A stretch of DNA of 64,000 nucleotides from Pachypanchax playfairii (lineage: Eukaryota; Chordata; Actinopteri; Cyprinodontiformes; Aplocheilidae), in assembly GCA_006937955.1 (NCBI GenBank), contig SSNP01000035.1:558001-622000 (forward strand), read 5' to 3'. The notes under the pieces are model-generated. The model ran no database searches and had not been told where the DNA came from. It saw nothing but the letters and a program-made list of their open reading frames with translations. Below are positions 1 through 17,864 of the stretch, one piece after another; the stretch's first letter is position 1; the number at the start of each line of letters is the position of its first letter. Position numbers and translations under genes: made by a program.

Positions 1-4820
<4,820 letters not shown>

Positions 4821-4825
4821 GTGAG

Positions 4826-4878
4826 CACGTGCGCGTTGGTTTGCTACGTAATGACGTCACGTGAAGACCACAGGAAGT
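4826..4878 (+). promoter_or_regulatory. Probable fam120b promoter: CRE, two E-boxes and an ETS site
   Basis: A consensus CRE (TGACGTCA, 4852-4859) overlaps an E-box (CACGTG, 4858-4863). A second CACGTG lies at 4826-4831 and an ETS-type site (CAGGAAGT) at 4871-4878. There is no TATA box nearby. This cluster sits just upstream of a short putative noncoding exon with a GTAAGT donor after 4937, about 1.1 kb before the fam120b start codon. CRE, E-box and ETS clusters are typical of TATA-less housekeeping promoters. The transcription start itself is inferred. Confidence 0.55.
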
Positions 4879-4879
4879 A

Positions 4880-4937
4880 ATTTGTCCTGAAGTAAATACG
4901 ACAGATAAATGCTGCACAAGCACGACAAGCTCATAAA
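4880..4937 (+). other. fam120b: Putative noncoding first exon of fam120b
   Basis: The coding sequence begins two bases after a splice acceptor (CTCTCCAG, ending at 6031), so an upstream untranslated exon is required. The best candidate ends at 4937, where a strong donor (AAA then GTAAGT) lies just downstream of the CRE/ETS cluster. The 5' end given is a guess placed shortly after the ETS site. Confidence 0.45.
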
Positions 4938-5199
4938 GTAAGTTTTTCTGAACATTACGTTTTATGTTTTTCACAGACTAACCACGTGTTTGTATTTATG
5001 TGCTGGAAATGCGGTTGAATGACGGATAGATTGAAGCTAGCAGTTAGCATCTTGTCTCTGATCATTACCCGAAACTTTGTTTCTTGCTATGACAGAAGAA
5101 ATAATGTGAAACGGAGTTAATGTGAACTGTACAAACACCTGAACAGGAGCACTATCCGTTTGTTTACTACAAGATCGATGGCAATTTGCTGGACTTCAA

Positions 5200-5815
5200 A
5201 GTCTCAAGTCTTCAGGTGTCTCTGCAGCTTTAACTCTCTTGTCTGATAGTCTTGGATGGATCTTAACGTTTTACACTTAAATGAAAGTAAAACCGAAGTC
5301 TGACCTCTTGGAATCTGAATACTGCTCCTCCATTAAAAGTGTCAGTGTCTTTGGTGGTAAACAGAACAGTTATTATTTAAGGTTATTGGGAAAACTCAAT
5401 CCTCATCTCTGCAGAAATGATCATGAAAGAGATGTTGATGCTTTTATTATCTAGGCTAGACAATTGTAACTCTCTTTAAGTTGGATTTGATTATTCTTCA
5501 CTGCTACATCTGCAGTTGGTGCAGGACGTTTGCTGACTGGCTCAAAGAAGGGAGAGAGATCACATCACGCCGGTTCTTTCCACCCAACACTGGCTTTATG
5601 TTGCTTGTTTTTAAGGTCCTGAGTCGTGTAATTTTGCAATTAGCTGCTCTTAGATGTTCTTAAATACAACTTAAAAACCAAAGAAGAACATGCTTTTTTA
5701 ATAGCTGCACCTAAATTATGAAACATCAACAACAGTTTACCATCTCACATAAGATTTTGCACACGTCTGGGAACTTTTAAATTTAAACCAAAAACTCACT
5801 TCTTTTGTTTGGATA
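5200..5815 (+). mobile_element. Decayed 3' fragment of a Rex1/L2-like non-LTR retrotransposon
   Basis: Broken reading frames on the plus strand keep landmarks of the end of a LINE reverse transcriptase. One is an LDNCNSL block (near 5453-5475) like the usual LDYCNSL/A block. A degenerate CRTFADWLKEGREITSRR block follows, in place of the usual NAARLLTG.KR.HITP. The next is a FKVL segment, and the last is a KLWN...F(K)xKTHFF block near 5710-5800 matching the typical C-terminal WN.LP...TFK..LKTHLF. Many stops and shifts show it is long dead. It lies in the first intron of fam120b in the same sense. Confidence 0.6.
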
Positions 5816-6033
5816 AGAGAATTGTGAAAATAATGTTCATATCTCAAATTAATTTCGGATTTTGTTCTAACTTCAGTTTTTACCTTTTAAAACCCCTTTA
5901 CTGTGGAACAGACCTATTAACACATTAAAAAAAACACCTTAATGCACAATTATATCAAAGCCAAATACATTTAACACTGCTGCTAATTTTTTTTGCTCAC
6001 TGTTATAAAACTTGTTGTTTCTGCTCTCCAGCA

Positions 6034-9000
6034 ATGGGTGTAAAAGGTCTTCAGAGTTTTATGGAGCGTTGCTGTCCAGAAGCTTGTGTGACAGTGAATC
6101 TGAGAGAGATGGCCAGAAAGCACCAGCATGTCCGAACATCCACAGCTGACAGAACCAGTTGAGTTTTGGGGACGTGTGTGTTTCAGAAGGTGTCTGAAGA
6201 CGGCATCCACTTTGTTACATCAACATTTTTACTCCTGCGCAGGTCCCACTCTGGTTGTGGATGGCATGTCCTGCCTTTGCCACTGGTACTCCTATAAGAA
6301 CTGGGTGTGTGGAGGGCAGTGGAAGGAGTACGTTGCTGACCTGAAGAAGTGGGTGGAGGCATTCACCTCAGCGGGCATCAGACTGGTCTTTTTCTTTGAT
6401 GGAGTTGTAGAAGAGCAGAAAAGAAAAGAGTGGGTGAGCACAAACATAAATTAGTTTGAGGAAATGTTTGAACTCTTGTAAAATCAGCATGATTTTGTTT
6501 TCCATATTTATAAAGAACAACTCTGTGTTTTCCAGGTAAAGAGACGATGTAGAGTGAACAGAGATGTTTCTAAAGTATTCAGTCACATTAAGGAATATGG
6601 AGAACAGCCTGGTAAAGAGCTCTCTTGCTTGCCGTCTGGTCTGGCAACATTCACACCGTTTGCCCTCAGGTAAGCATGTCCAAATATTATTATGATGTAG
6701 ATGACATGATGTAGAAAATGAAAATTCCTTAATCAAGTTTTTTCTTATTTAAAATAAAATGTTTTATTAGAAAAAGTTTGATTTGTTGTTATTTGGAGGT
6801 CGTTGGGTCAGGAAGTGTTCTGCTCTGTACGAGAGGCGGATTATGAGATCGCCAGTTACGCTCGTCAGCATGAGTGCATGGGCATTCTGGGCCAGGACTC
6901 AGACTTCATCATATATGACAGGTATGTAAAATTGATCATGTTGTTATACCTGGATGTTAAAAGTACATTTAATGGCTGCAAATTCAAGGGTATGATTGGA
7001 ATACTGCTTTGGACATTGAAATGGTGGAGGAGTACAAACACCTGGGTGTTCATCTCAACAAGCAACTGGATTGGTCCACAAATACCAATGCTGTAATCAC
7101 ACAAATATACACAAACACTCACACACAGTTATCTATAATTTATAATAATTACACCTCATAAAAACACAAATAATCAGAGAGAGAAATACAGTTCCACCAG
7201 ATTTACGCTCGTGTGTCAGGATCCTATTTTAGTAACTCCATGAGAGATTCCTCAGTGGATTTTGGTCTCTTTCTCTTGTCTCTTCCTCCTCCTGCACTTA
7301 TCTGACTGCTTATACATAATGCTTGTTTGCATCTATGATGACACTGAGAATGACTGTTTGATCGGCAGAACTTGAAGCCTGACGAGCTGATTTTGGCTCA
7401 AACACATTCAGCTGTGCACGTAAAACCAGTTCTCTTCACATCGTCTCTTCTCCTGAGTTGATTTCTCATTCCACAAGAAAGAAATTTTCGATCTGATTCT
7501 TCATTTTCTGCTATATCAATCACGTTGTTGACATCTCCAGTAAATGTGCCTTCCTTAAAATTGTTCAGCGACATTCCATAAATATGAAGATTTTGAGACT
7601 TTATTACTATAAATCAGGGTTTATGTGGAAAAGTCTTCACGGAGTGTCTCATTTATGAGATATTAAAGATTTATTTTATTCTCTTCTATTCAGTGCCCCC
7701 TACTTATCTGTGGCAAAGCTACAGCTCAGCAGCCTAACCACCATCATGTATGATAGGCAGAGGTTCTGCAGGACCATTGGACTGGCTATTACCCAGCTGC
7801 CTCTGCTGGCCTGTCTCATAGGTAACGATGTGGTACCAGAGGAGCACTTGCAGCAAATCAAGAACAGCGCCATGGCAACTTACAGGTATCAGAGATTTTA
7901 CTTTGGATTTTTGCAGTAAGCCATAATCAGAAATTTTCAACTACTCTGCCATTTAGTTGTGATATTCTAAGATCAAATGTAAACCTGAATGTGATTTAAC
8001 ATCTTTATATTATTTGTTTAAAGGAGAACTTGTGCATCACCATGTTCCGGTCCTCCTCAGGGGCAGCTGGTCCCGGCTGTAGCCCAGTTTGTGAGCTCTT
8101 TGTCCCCTGATGGAGATCAAACTGAACTCGTCCCGCAGTCTCTGAATGTATCAGTTCCTCTCAGAGAGTTACTCAAGAAGGGAATCTGTTCCTATTTACT
8201 GCCTGGACAGAAAGATTTTGAGCTGGTTGATATTTCTGCTCCTCCTTCTGCCTTTGAGAAACACGTTAGCCCTGAAATATTAAAGGTACGTCTGAAGTAA
8301 AATATGTAATTCTGCTGTAAATCCTCTTGCAATATTTTTTACACAAGTACCAGAATGGTTAAATATTTCTACTGTGTGGTTCTCCACAGGCATGTAGAGA
8401 GAAACATGTTGCAGCAGAGGGTTTTATGGTTTACAGTGTTGTGTGTGCTGGAGTCACTGAATGCAGCAACTCTCTGGAGGATGAGGAGGACACGGAGTTG
8501 CTGCCTCAGGCCCTCGTCTACAAGCCCTGCAGACAACACATCTATGGTTTGCTGCTCGGGAATAAACGTAAGAAAGCAAACAAGAAAATATATATGTAGA
8601 TATATGCATTCTGGGAACATAAAGCCTCCATATATTAGTACATTTTAGTTAAAGCTAGATTTTCTTCTGTATGTTTTCAGTCAATTCTGTGGATGTTCCA
8701 GCAATCAAGGAATGGTTTGTCTATCCTGGAAACCCTCTAAAAGAAGCTGACATGGTTCATCCTGTCTCCATCAGCATCCCATGTACTTTTACATGCTTAT
8801 ACATGCTTATATGAACGTACCGATGCATCAAGATTGTCTTTTAAAAGCTGCCTCGAGTTGTGCTTACAAATTTAAAGACATTCTTATCATTTTAGAACGT
8901 GTTTTGCATATTTCTAACATTGAATTCTATTCTGTGTTCATTTTATAGGTGGTGAACCTAGTTTGGATGTGTTGTGGTTTAGTTCTGGTCCTGCGGTTGC

Positions 9001-12000
9001 TGATCTTCGCCTTACAGTCTTCCTTTCCATTTTTGACTGCCTGGAGTTTTCAGACCTGTATGGAGAGGTTGAAGACTCTCTCTTGGCTGCTCTTTGTCTG
9101 GTCACATACATAGTCCTGCAGGTAGTGTCATCTCCCTTAATACCAGACTTGTAATACAATCTGTAACCTTCCAAAAAATGAGTTTGCACGTTATGTTTTT
9201 TATTTCATTGTTCAAGTAAAACAGTTTAAATACAGGTAAATGTTACATCTCTTATTATCAGGGTTAGAAATGAGGCCATCTCTGGTTGGGTTAATGTGTA
9301 TTGTGGGTTTCAGTAGTCGGGTTTTATGTTTACTGTAGATTAATGGGTAAAAAACATTAAAGCCTTGTTGGTTTATTTAAACAGAAGAGTGTATTTGGTG
9401 ACAGTTTGATACACAGGTCAGATTTTGATTGGGGATTTACAACCAAAACACATACACAACAATTATTGTGCTCTCATGTTGACACGTGATGTAAAATTAA
9501 ACACTGCTTGTTGACACTTTGTTCTGTGTTGTTTTGCCTTCAGCTGACGGTAGCCATTATCCACCACAGACGGCCTTGTTCAGTCGCAGACACGTATCTT
9601 TGTAACTTCAGCTCTTACGTCAGCAGCGAGTCTTATAATCATCCAAAGGCTTTAAAAAGTTTTCAAATTTACCTCATTACTTTTACGTTGTTTTTTTGTT
9701 GTATTGTTGAAACTAATGCCTTCTGTGTTTGAAAGAAGCAGAAATGTTGTATGGGGCGATTTGCACTGACGTCTTCCGATTGAGCTGGAACAAAACAGAG
9801 ATCAAAAGATGAAAACACCCGGATAAAAGTGCATGCGTCAGTTTACAGAAGCAAAACAGAGATTATGCAGCAGTTTGATTTATTAACTCTGCAGCAAACA
9901 ATCAGAAAAGAAACGGATTATTCTCCCCTTTCCAAAAACTGGCACAGTTTTCAAAATACTTTATAACACATCTCTGACAGTGGTAGTACACCCAAAAAAT
10001 ACCTTAATAAAACTTTTATTGTTTGGATTATCACACAGAAAACTTGTAAAAAATTTGGTTTTATTCAAAAATAATCACGCCCAGTTTGTCAATCATCGTT
10101 TATAAGAAGACTTCTGAGTCATAATGAATTTATTAAAAATACTGAAATTCCTACAAACTGTAGGAAAAAAATATGATCAGTAATGTTACTCAGCGATTTA
10201 GTTACATCATCATCTCTCTGTTACACATCAGCATAAAAAAATCCTTTATGTCTGTGGATATAATGACCTGTTCTGATCTCATAATGTGACTTAATTTTCT
10301 CATGCAAATCAGAACTGAACAAGATATTTTCAGACTGAAACAGCCCAAAACAAAATGTCAGTGTTGTTTTTCAGAGCTTTGGAGATGATGCTCACTTAAA
10401 ACACTTGAAATCTATGAACTCAGGCAGCAAAAAAAGGATTTTTTTCATGATACATTCCTTCTAAAAGGGTTTAAACTTATTTTGACTGATGTTTTGGGTT
10501 TGATTTCATCATCGGAAATAAGAATAAAACCTAAACTATCCATGTTTATCACATAATTGGGACAGAGTTCTGTCATAACCCATTACATTATATATTAACG
10601 ATCTAAAATACCAAACCACATCTCTTTATTATCCGTTAACGAACAGAGCTGAATGACTGACAGAAAGGAGTCCAGACATCACTGATTTTATTCAGACAAG
10701 CGATGACTGGCAGCCGCTGATTTAAATGGATGACAGAGCAACAGACAGACACGAGAGCAGCTTGTCAAACAAACTATTAGACGAGCAGATAATCAGAGAC
10801 GAGCAGACAGCCCGACACACAATAGTAGCCGTTGTCTGATCAGTGCTGCATTCACATTCCCCTCTCACTCTTCTATTTAAATAACTTCAGAGTTTGTTTG
10901 TTTTGCACACGACTGGGCAGCTTTGTTTCTGTTGTCAGCATTGTTTCTTTTTCTGTTGAATTGTTGCGCAGCGAGCAGACCAAACAAACGGACCCACACT
11001 AGGATGGGATTGAATTAGCAAACCATCCATTGTCCTCTGTGTGTGTGGTTTTGTGTATATTTCAGGTACAAACTTTGTCTGAAGAGGATGTAGATGCTTA
11101 CCTGAGTCAGGCTGTGTGTCTGAGGCTGAAAAGTCCTCTGGAGCTCCAGCAGATAAAGGTCTGATAATTAAGCTGCAAACATGTAAATACATTGTTTTTA
11201 ATTTTGTTGTTTTCTCTGTTTTTGTCATAAACTTTGTTGTGTTCCCTGCAGCAAAAAGACAATGCATGCTCCCGTTTACTGTAAGCAAAGTCCTCTTGTG
11301 GTAAACACAGCTCTGAAAACGCTTCCTTTAATAGAAACTCAGGAGAAAGGGGGAGAAAACCTGCTGCTGATTGACTGACTTTCCAAGAATGTGTAGAACT
11401 TACAGAATGATCACAAGCTGTGGTGAAACTCTTTTTTAAGATAGGTCATTTAAACTATGATGAAAATGATCTGCACATCACTGCATGATATTTTAGTGGA
11501 AGATCACATTTGAGTGTTGTTTTTTTTCATTTAATCAATCAGCAGCTGATTTCAAAATGTCTTTATTATCAATATTACAAATCAAAGTTTTATTTAAACT
11601 CATGAAGACTTGTGTTCTCTCAGTTCATTCATGTTGCCGCTGAGTTTTTATAGATCCCTGCATCAGTGTTTTCCTCTTTTTTCGGTCAACCCATTTATTT
11701 TTACTGTTTAATTACCATACTTGTGAAGTAATTTGTATTTTTACAGCTTGTCTGTTTTCTACACAATAATTAGGGCTGGGCGTTGATTTCGAGGAGATTC
11801 TGAGTTGCAGGGAGGATTTTAAGCGAGTTACTAATGTGTGAATTAAATACACAAACACACATGGTGTGTACATGAAGGTGTGGAAGGAAAAATGATCAGT
11901 TATTGATTGTATGGCGTTTGTTTGATGTGTGTTACCACTGATTCACACAACGCCAGGGTTCTCCATTCAGCGCACCACAATACAAACTGAAAATGTGTAA

Positions 12001-15000
12001 AAAAAAAAAAAAACAACATATGACAAGAAACAAAGGAGTGACAGAGAAAAGAAAGTGTTTTTGAGGAAAGTAGTAGGTTTTGGTTGTAGGTAGATTAGTT
12101 GAGACATTCCTCCCCATGGGACTGGGATTTTGGTGTGTGTGACAGAGGGAATGTTGGCGACAGTCGGCTGTCTGTCCTTGCTGACGCTCACCACATGGAG
12201 CTATTTACACTACACACACTCCACCCCACTGGATGGACACACACAGACACATTTCAGTCTTTGTCTCTGGCCTTTTTGTGTTCTCATGTTCTCTAACTTT
12301 TAACATCTGACCACTTTCTCCTTTTCTGTTTCTCTCCATGTTGCTCTCCATCTCTTGTTTCTCTCCGTCTTTGTGTCCATGTGTTTGTGTGCCCCTTTTG
12401 TGTTTCAGTTCAGTGATCCATTGTTTCCTTGAAGATGAAGCTGTGTTTGACTGGAAGCAGGTGGCAGGCAGGACTCTGTGTGTGGTTGTGGGTTTCTGGG
12501 TGGAGGGGATAATCACCGTTATCAGTGCAAGGACAGGATAGGTGAGGCAGATGCACACAGAGAACATCTGCCTGCTGTTACTGATCAGCATCACTACCTT
12601 CTTTATCTGTGTTGTTATTGACTCCTCCAGTTACAGCTTTTACCTCCTTTCTCTCAGCACCTGTAATCAACTGTATCGTAAGATTATCTGTATGATTTGA
12701 TCAATTACGATGCAGAAACGCATCATAATCTAGATCATAATCTATCAGCAAACATGGAAACAATATAAATTAACAGTGAAGTCAGTGCTTTGAGCTTATT
12801 TTATTGGAAGATTTATATGTTAGGGTTGAGCAGATTGGGTTGTGCAAATGGTGATTGGGAAACACTGATTATTTTTGCAACTGTGAGGAAGATGTTCAGG
12901 AATTTGTCATGGGTAGTAACACTGAGTGTATTCAGAAAACAGATGGGACATTTTTAAAGATGCTGAAGCTCAGGATGGTATTATTGGTATTATTTTTGTA
13001 TTACTTTTACGAAGGTCATGGTATTGAAGCAATACCAAGGCAAAGCTTTGGCCAATCACAGTCTTTTCCACGTTTCATGGTTACATGTCAAGTTCTTGTC
13101 CATAAACACCACAAACAGGATCAAAGACTCCGGGCAGTCCTGGTAGAGTCTCTCTCACACTAGAAACAAGCACGACTTGTTTGGACTTGATGCTTTGCTC
13201 TTGTATTTGTTAAACAAGGATCCAATAGCCTGCAGCAGCAACCCTGGTACTCCATACTGTCACAGCACCCATTATAAAACCAGGTGATCATAAGGTCCAT
13301 AAAACTTATGTGGACTGAACAATCTAACTGCCCCTCAGCAGCTCTGTAAAGGTTAAGAGGTGTCCCATTGTTTTACTATTAAGATAAAAGCTACGTCCTC
13401 CTTGAGCCCTCTCTCCAACATCTGAGAGCAAAGGAAGGGTGAGCAGTTTGATACCCCTGTAGTTTGAAGACACTCTGATCTCCTTTTTTTAAAAAAACTC
13501 AAACCATTAACTTGGTCTGCCAACCCACAGTGTTGTCCCGGTCCTCTGAGACTTGTCTCCACATCTCAGGGCATATCTCATCCATCCTTGATGCCCTTCC
13601 ACCTGACAGCTTTTTCAGACTGCCACATGGCACATTTTCTACAAACTCATCATCAGAGTTTTCTTAGTATTGAACACATGTTTGAACACATGTTCCCCCG
13701 TCCACGTGTGTGTAAATTCAACATGTTAATCATGGGTTTCTGTCAGTGTCGTCTTCTTGTATGAGCTGTGGCGTGCATTACCTGTTAAAGTGTTATCCAG
13801 ATGTAAAACCAGACTGCTCGTTCTGTTCCCAGCTGCCGGTCCTGTCCAGCCGTGCAGTGCAGCTGGGATCACTCTATGTCCGAGGATTGAGCCACCTGTT
13901 GGGTGCTAACAATGCTAGCGGCTGCCCGCTACCCTGTGCTGCTGTGATGCCTTGGCACAGCTTTGACGGACAGCTGTTCCACTCAAAGTACCTGCTGGCA
14001 CACCGAGGTGTGGAGAAAAGTGAGCTGCTGGACAGCGACGTGAGTGAAGCCAAACAAAATAAACATGCTTAGTTTATATCAGGAGTTCAGCAGAGATAAA
14101 AAGGACTTACATTTGTGTTTTGAGGATATATATTTTTTATAAAAATACAGATTTAAATTTTTTTGTGAATTTGACTGTAGTTTTAATGCATCCACCTCTG
14201 TTCCCAGATGTCCAGCCTATCCCAGTTTATTCAACTGAAAGAGAAACTTCTAGAGACCTGCAGGAAGAGAGGCCTAATCCTGCAGTCTAAACCCAGAGTT
14301 GATCAGATATGTCCTAACCCCTCACCTGGAGTCAGGTACAGAGGCAAACACTCAGGTGAGACACTCAAACCAATCACTCAGTCAGTACACATCAAAAAAC
14401 TACCATTCCAGACTTTGTCAGGCTAAACTATATTTGTCCTGAAATACGATTAAATACAATATAGATGCATTAAAATGGACTATTACTTACTATGTATTTA
14501 ATCAACCAATAAGCTAGTTTGTGTAAAAAAACCTTTTACTTTTTCTCCTCGATCTGTTCGGCTGTGATGTGAAATCTGCTGCACGTGTTGCAAAAAGTGC
14601 AAGAAATATTGTAAACAGCCCGAGAAGCTGCTCATCAACATGCGTGGTAAAAGAATCACAGATGTGTCTAAATCCACCACAGATTTAACTTTTTTTTATT
14701 TTAAATTCCACAGTTATGAATAATTTAGAGTCATTTAAATTTTTATATTTCCTTTTTTTTCTCTACTCATGCTTTTCATTCACGCTGTGGATGTTTGTTC
14801 TCTGCTGTTTTTTTCTAAAGTATAATTTTGTTGCATTTGAACTTGAACTTTAAAAAAAAAATTCTTTTGATCTTGTAAAAGTTTTGACCTGATTTAAGAA
14901 ATGTTTAGCTGTTTTTTTAAGATGGCCAGACAGTGTTGTGGTTAAGATAGATACCATAAAACCACCATGTTCTTTTGCAATGACGGGGCCCTTTGTTGTC

Positions 15001-17821
15001 AAACCCATTTTTCTTTTCCCGGGTTTCCTGTTTGTATCCTGTCAGTTAACTTTCTCATAAAAAAAAAAAAGCCCAAACAAAATGACAGAAGAAATACTAT
15101 AATATTGTTATGAAGCTCTCCTCTTCCTCACACATAGAAAGCTGAAGAGGCCTTCAGTGGTCGAAACACACCAGAAAACACATTAAAATCTGACAGTAGA
15201 TCTATGGATGTAGTTCTTTGGCTTCGTCACAGAACCACATTACCCAGAGGGCCATGCTGTAATGAGGTCCATGTGTACTGTGGCCGTAATGCATACCACC
15301 GTGCGCACACACACACACACACACAGTTGAGTGCACGCGTTGGTGGAGACTTGCTTTGTCAGTGCAGCAGTAATAATAGGTTTCTGTTTATAGGTTGGGA
15401 GAGCTCTATTTTAAGACACACAACAAGACTAACTGATTACAGACTCCTCTTTTCTGTCCCTCCCTTCTTTCTACTCCCCTCACCCTCAGTTGTTTCCCCT
15501 CTTTGTACTTTTATATCTCCCACTTCTCATTATTGGAGCTACATACAACAATAATGTCTGTTTATGTAAATTAATATCTACCTTCTTACACACCTCAGGG
15601 TTGTTGTCTCGGCCTTCTTTGTAGTGTGTCAGCGCAGCGCAGTGATGCAACTGCAGCATATAGGACATGATTCTGGAGCTTTTATTCAGACAGGAGACTT
15701 TAGAATGTTTTGCGGTCATTTTTTTGCGTGCCATGTTGGCGCTGAGTCCCAGATTTGCACTGAACTGTCTGCTTTATGCCCAAGTCAACCCTTGTGGGTC
15801 TCACAAGGATGCTTCTGGTTTTATAGATGAATGATATACACTCCGTATACCTCAGTGTTTCATTTCTGTTGGATGCAGACACCAATCATTACTACAGAGC
15901 TGTGGGCAAATGGTGTGTGTGTGTGCGTGAGTGGCGGTGGCGCTATGTGGTATCGTTGAAAGCCCGGTTGGGTTTTTGTTTGGAATCGGGCCTGATGTTT
16001 AGTCTCCTCAGCGAATATCTCCTCTGCCTGTCTGCCCTTGCAATTACACTGCAACAGTGAATCCAGAATCGCTGCTCTCCCCACATCTCTTCATTTTATT
16101 TTTGTTGAGAAAGTAAAGAAAAAAACTCCCTTATGTTCAAACTGATTCCCATTTGCTGCAGGGAACACCTCATGAGACCAGAGCAGTGATGTCGCTACGA
16201 TCTGTGTCAAATAACATCAGTTTTTTAAATTAAACTGTCCTCAGCTTCCCTTTAATTGCATTTTTTTTCTTTGCAAAACACAGAACAGTAACGCTCAATG
16301 AACCTTTTCTGTCTGCTTGTGGTTTGACTGACTTTTCATTCACTAAAACTTGGAATCTCTGTGTGCTTTTTTAGTAATGGAACACTCAGGCTGTGTATAG
16401 TGGCTTGATTTTGTTTAGCAGGTCCCATTTGGTTCAATCTAAAGTTAGGCTTCAGATGTTTTATTTGCTGTTCTTTGTAATTGGCTCAAAATCTCACACA
16501 TCTGGCTGCTTTGCTTTAGGAAAAAAAAACATCTAGAATCTTCTCTGCTTGCTGGAAAAGACTTGAAAGGAAACTAAGTGATCTTGGGGAAGATATTCCT
16601 ACCAGTTAATCTTTTTAATAACCGTTCAGAACGAGTGTCTTTGATTATCTTTGACGTGAAGAATCCGGTTCGTCGTGGGGGATTTTCATTTATCATTCAG
16701 CTCTAAAACATTTTACCTCTGCTTTTTATCAGAGTTGATAAGTGTTTGTTTTGTGTTCTGGGTGGTTTGGAAGGATTTTGTAATAGTCAGAAAGAGAAAG
16801 GAACCAATACTGCAATTAATGGATCATTAGAGTTTTAACTAAATGAATGAGTTTTAAATATTCATCAAATTGAAGGTCTTATTGGTTCATTGAAGCTCCG
16901 CTAATTAACAGAAGAACTGAATAACGTCTAATAAAACTTGAAGACCGGTTGTGGATAAACAACTCAACAACTTTTGCTCATCACATACAATAAATGAATA
17001 TTTGGTGTCATACTGGACAACCAGCTGTCCTTCAAGGAGCAGGTTAACTCCGTAGCTCGCTCATGTCGATTCGCTCTTTACAACATCAGGAAAATCAGAG
17101 CCTTCCTGACAGACCACACCACACAGCTTCTGGTCCAGGCCCTGGTCTTGTCCCGGATCGACTACTGCAACTCTTTGCTGGCCGGTCTTCCGTCGTCCTC
17201 GGTTAAACCTCTGCAGATGATTCAGAACGCAGCAGCGCGTCTGGTCTTCAACCAGCCCAAGAAGGCTCATGTCACTCCGCTGCTCATTTCCCTGCACTGG
17301 CTTCCAGTTGCAGCACGCATCAAATACAAAGCTCTGCTTCTGGCTTACCAGACTCTAACACACACAGCTCCTACTTACCTTCACTCCTTCATCCAAACCT
17401 ACATTCCCACTCGTCAGCTACGCTCAGCCGCTGAAAGACGCCTAGCGCTTCCACCACAACGTGGCATGAGATCATGTTCCAAACTCTTCTCCTCTGTTGT
17501 CCCCCGATGGTGGAATGACCTACCAAACTCGGTCCGATCCTCAGAGTCGGCAGCTACTTTTAAGAGCAGACTTAAGACTCACCTCTTTAAAGAACACTTT
17601 CAGTCTTAATGCAGGATTAATTTATGACTTATGATAGCGATTTGAGAATTTATCTCTCACTAAAAAGAAAAAAAAAAAAAAGATACACTTGATGTATCAG
17701 CGTCGGAATTAAACTGGACTCCAAACAGTCCGCCTCCTTATATTGTTTCCTTCTCTTTGATTTCTTGCTTGTATGTTCTCTCAATGTAAGTCGCTTTGGA
17801 TAAAAGCGTCTGCTAAATGAC

Positions 17822-17864
<43 letters not shown>

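Noticed and set aside
17148..17609. A 153-codon open frame that looks like a complete gene
   Set aside because: Its motifs are those of a LINE reverse-transcriptase C-terminus and the frame continues upstream without an ATG, so it is part of a truncated retrotransposon.
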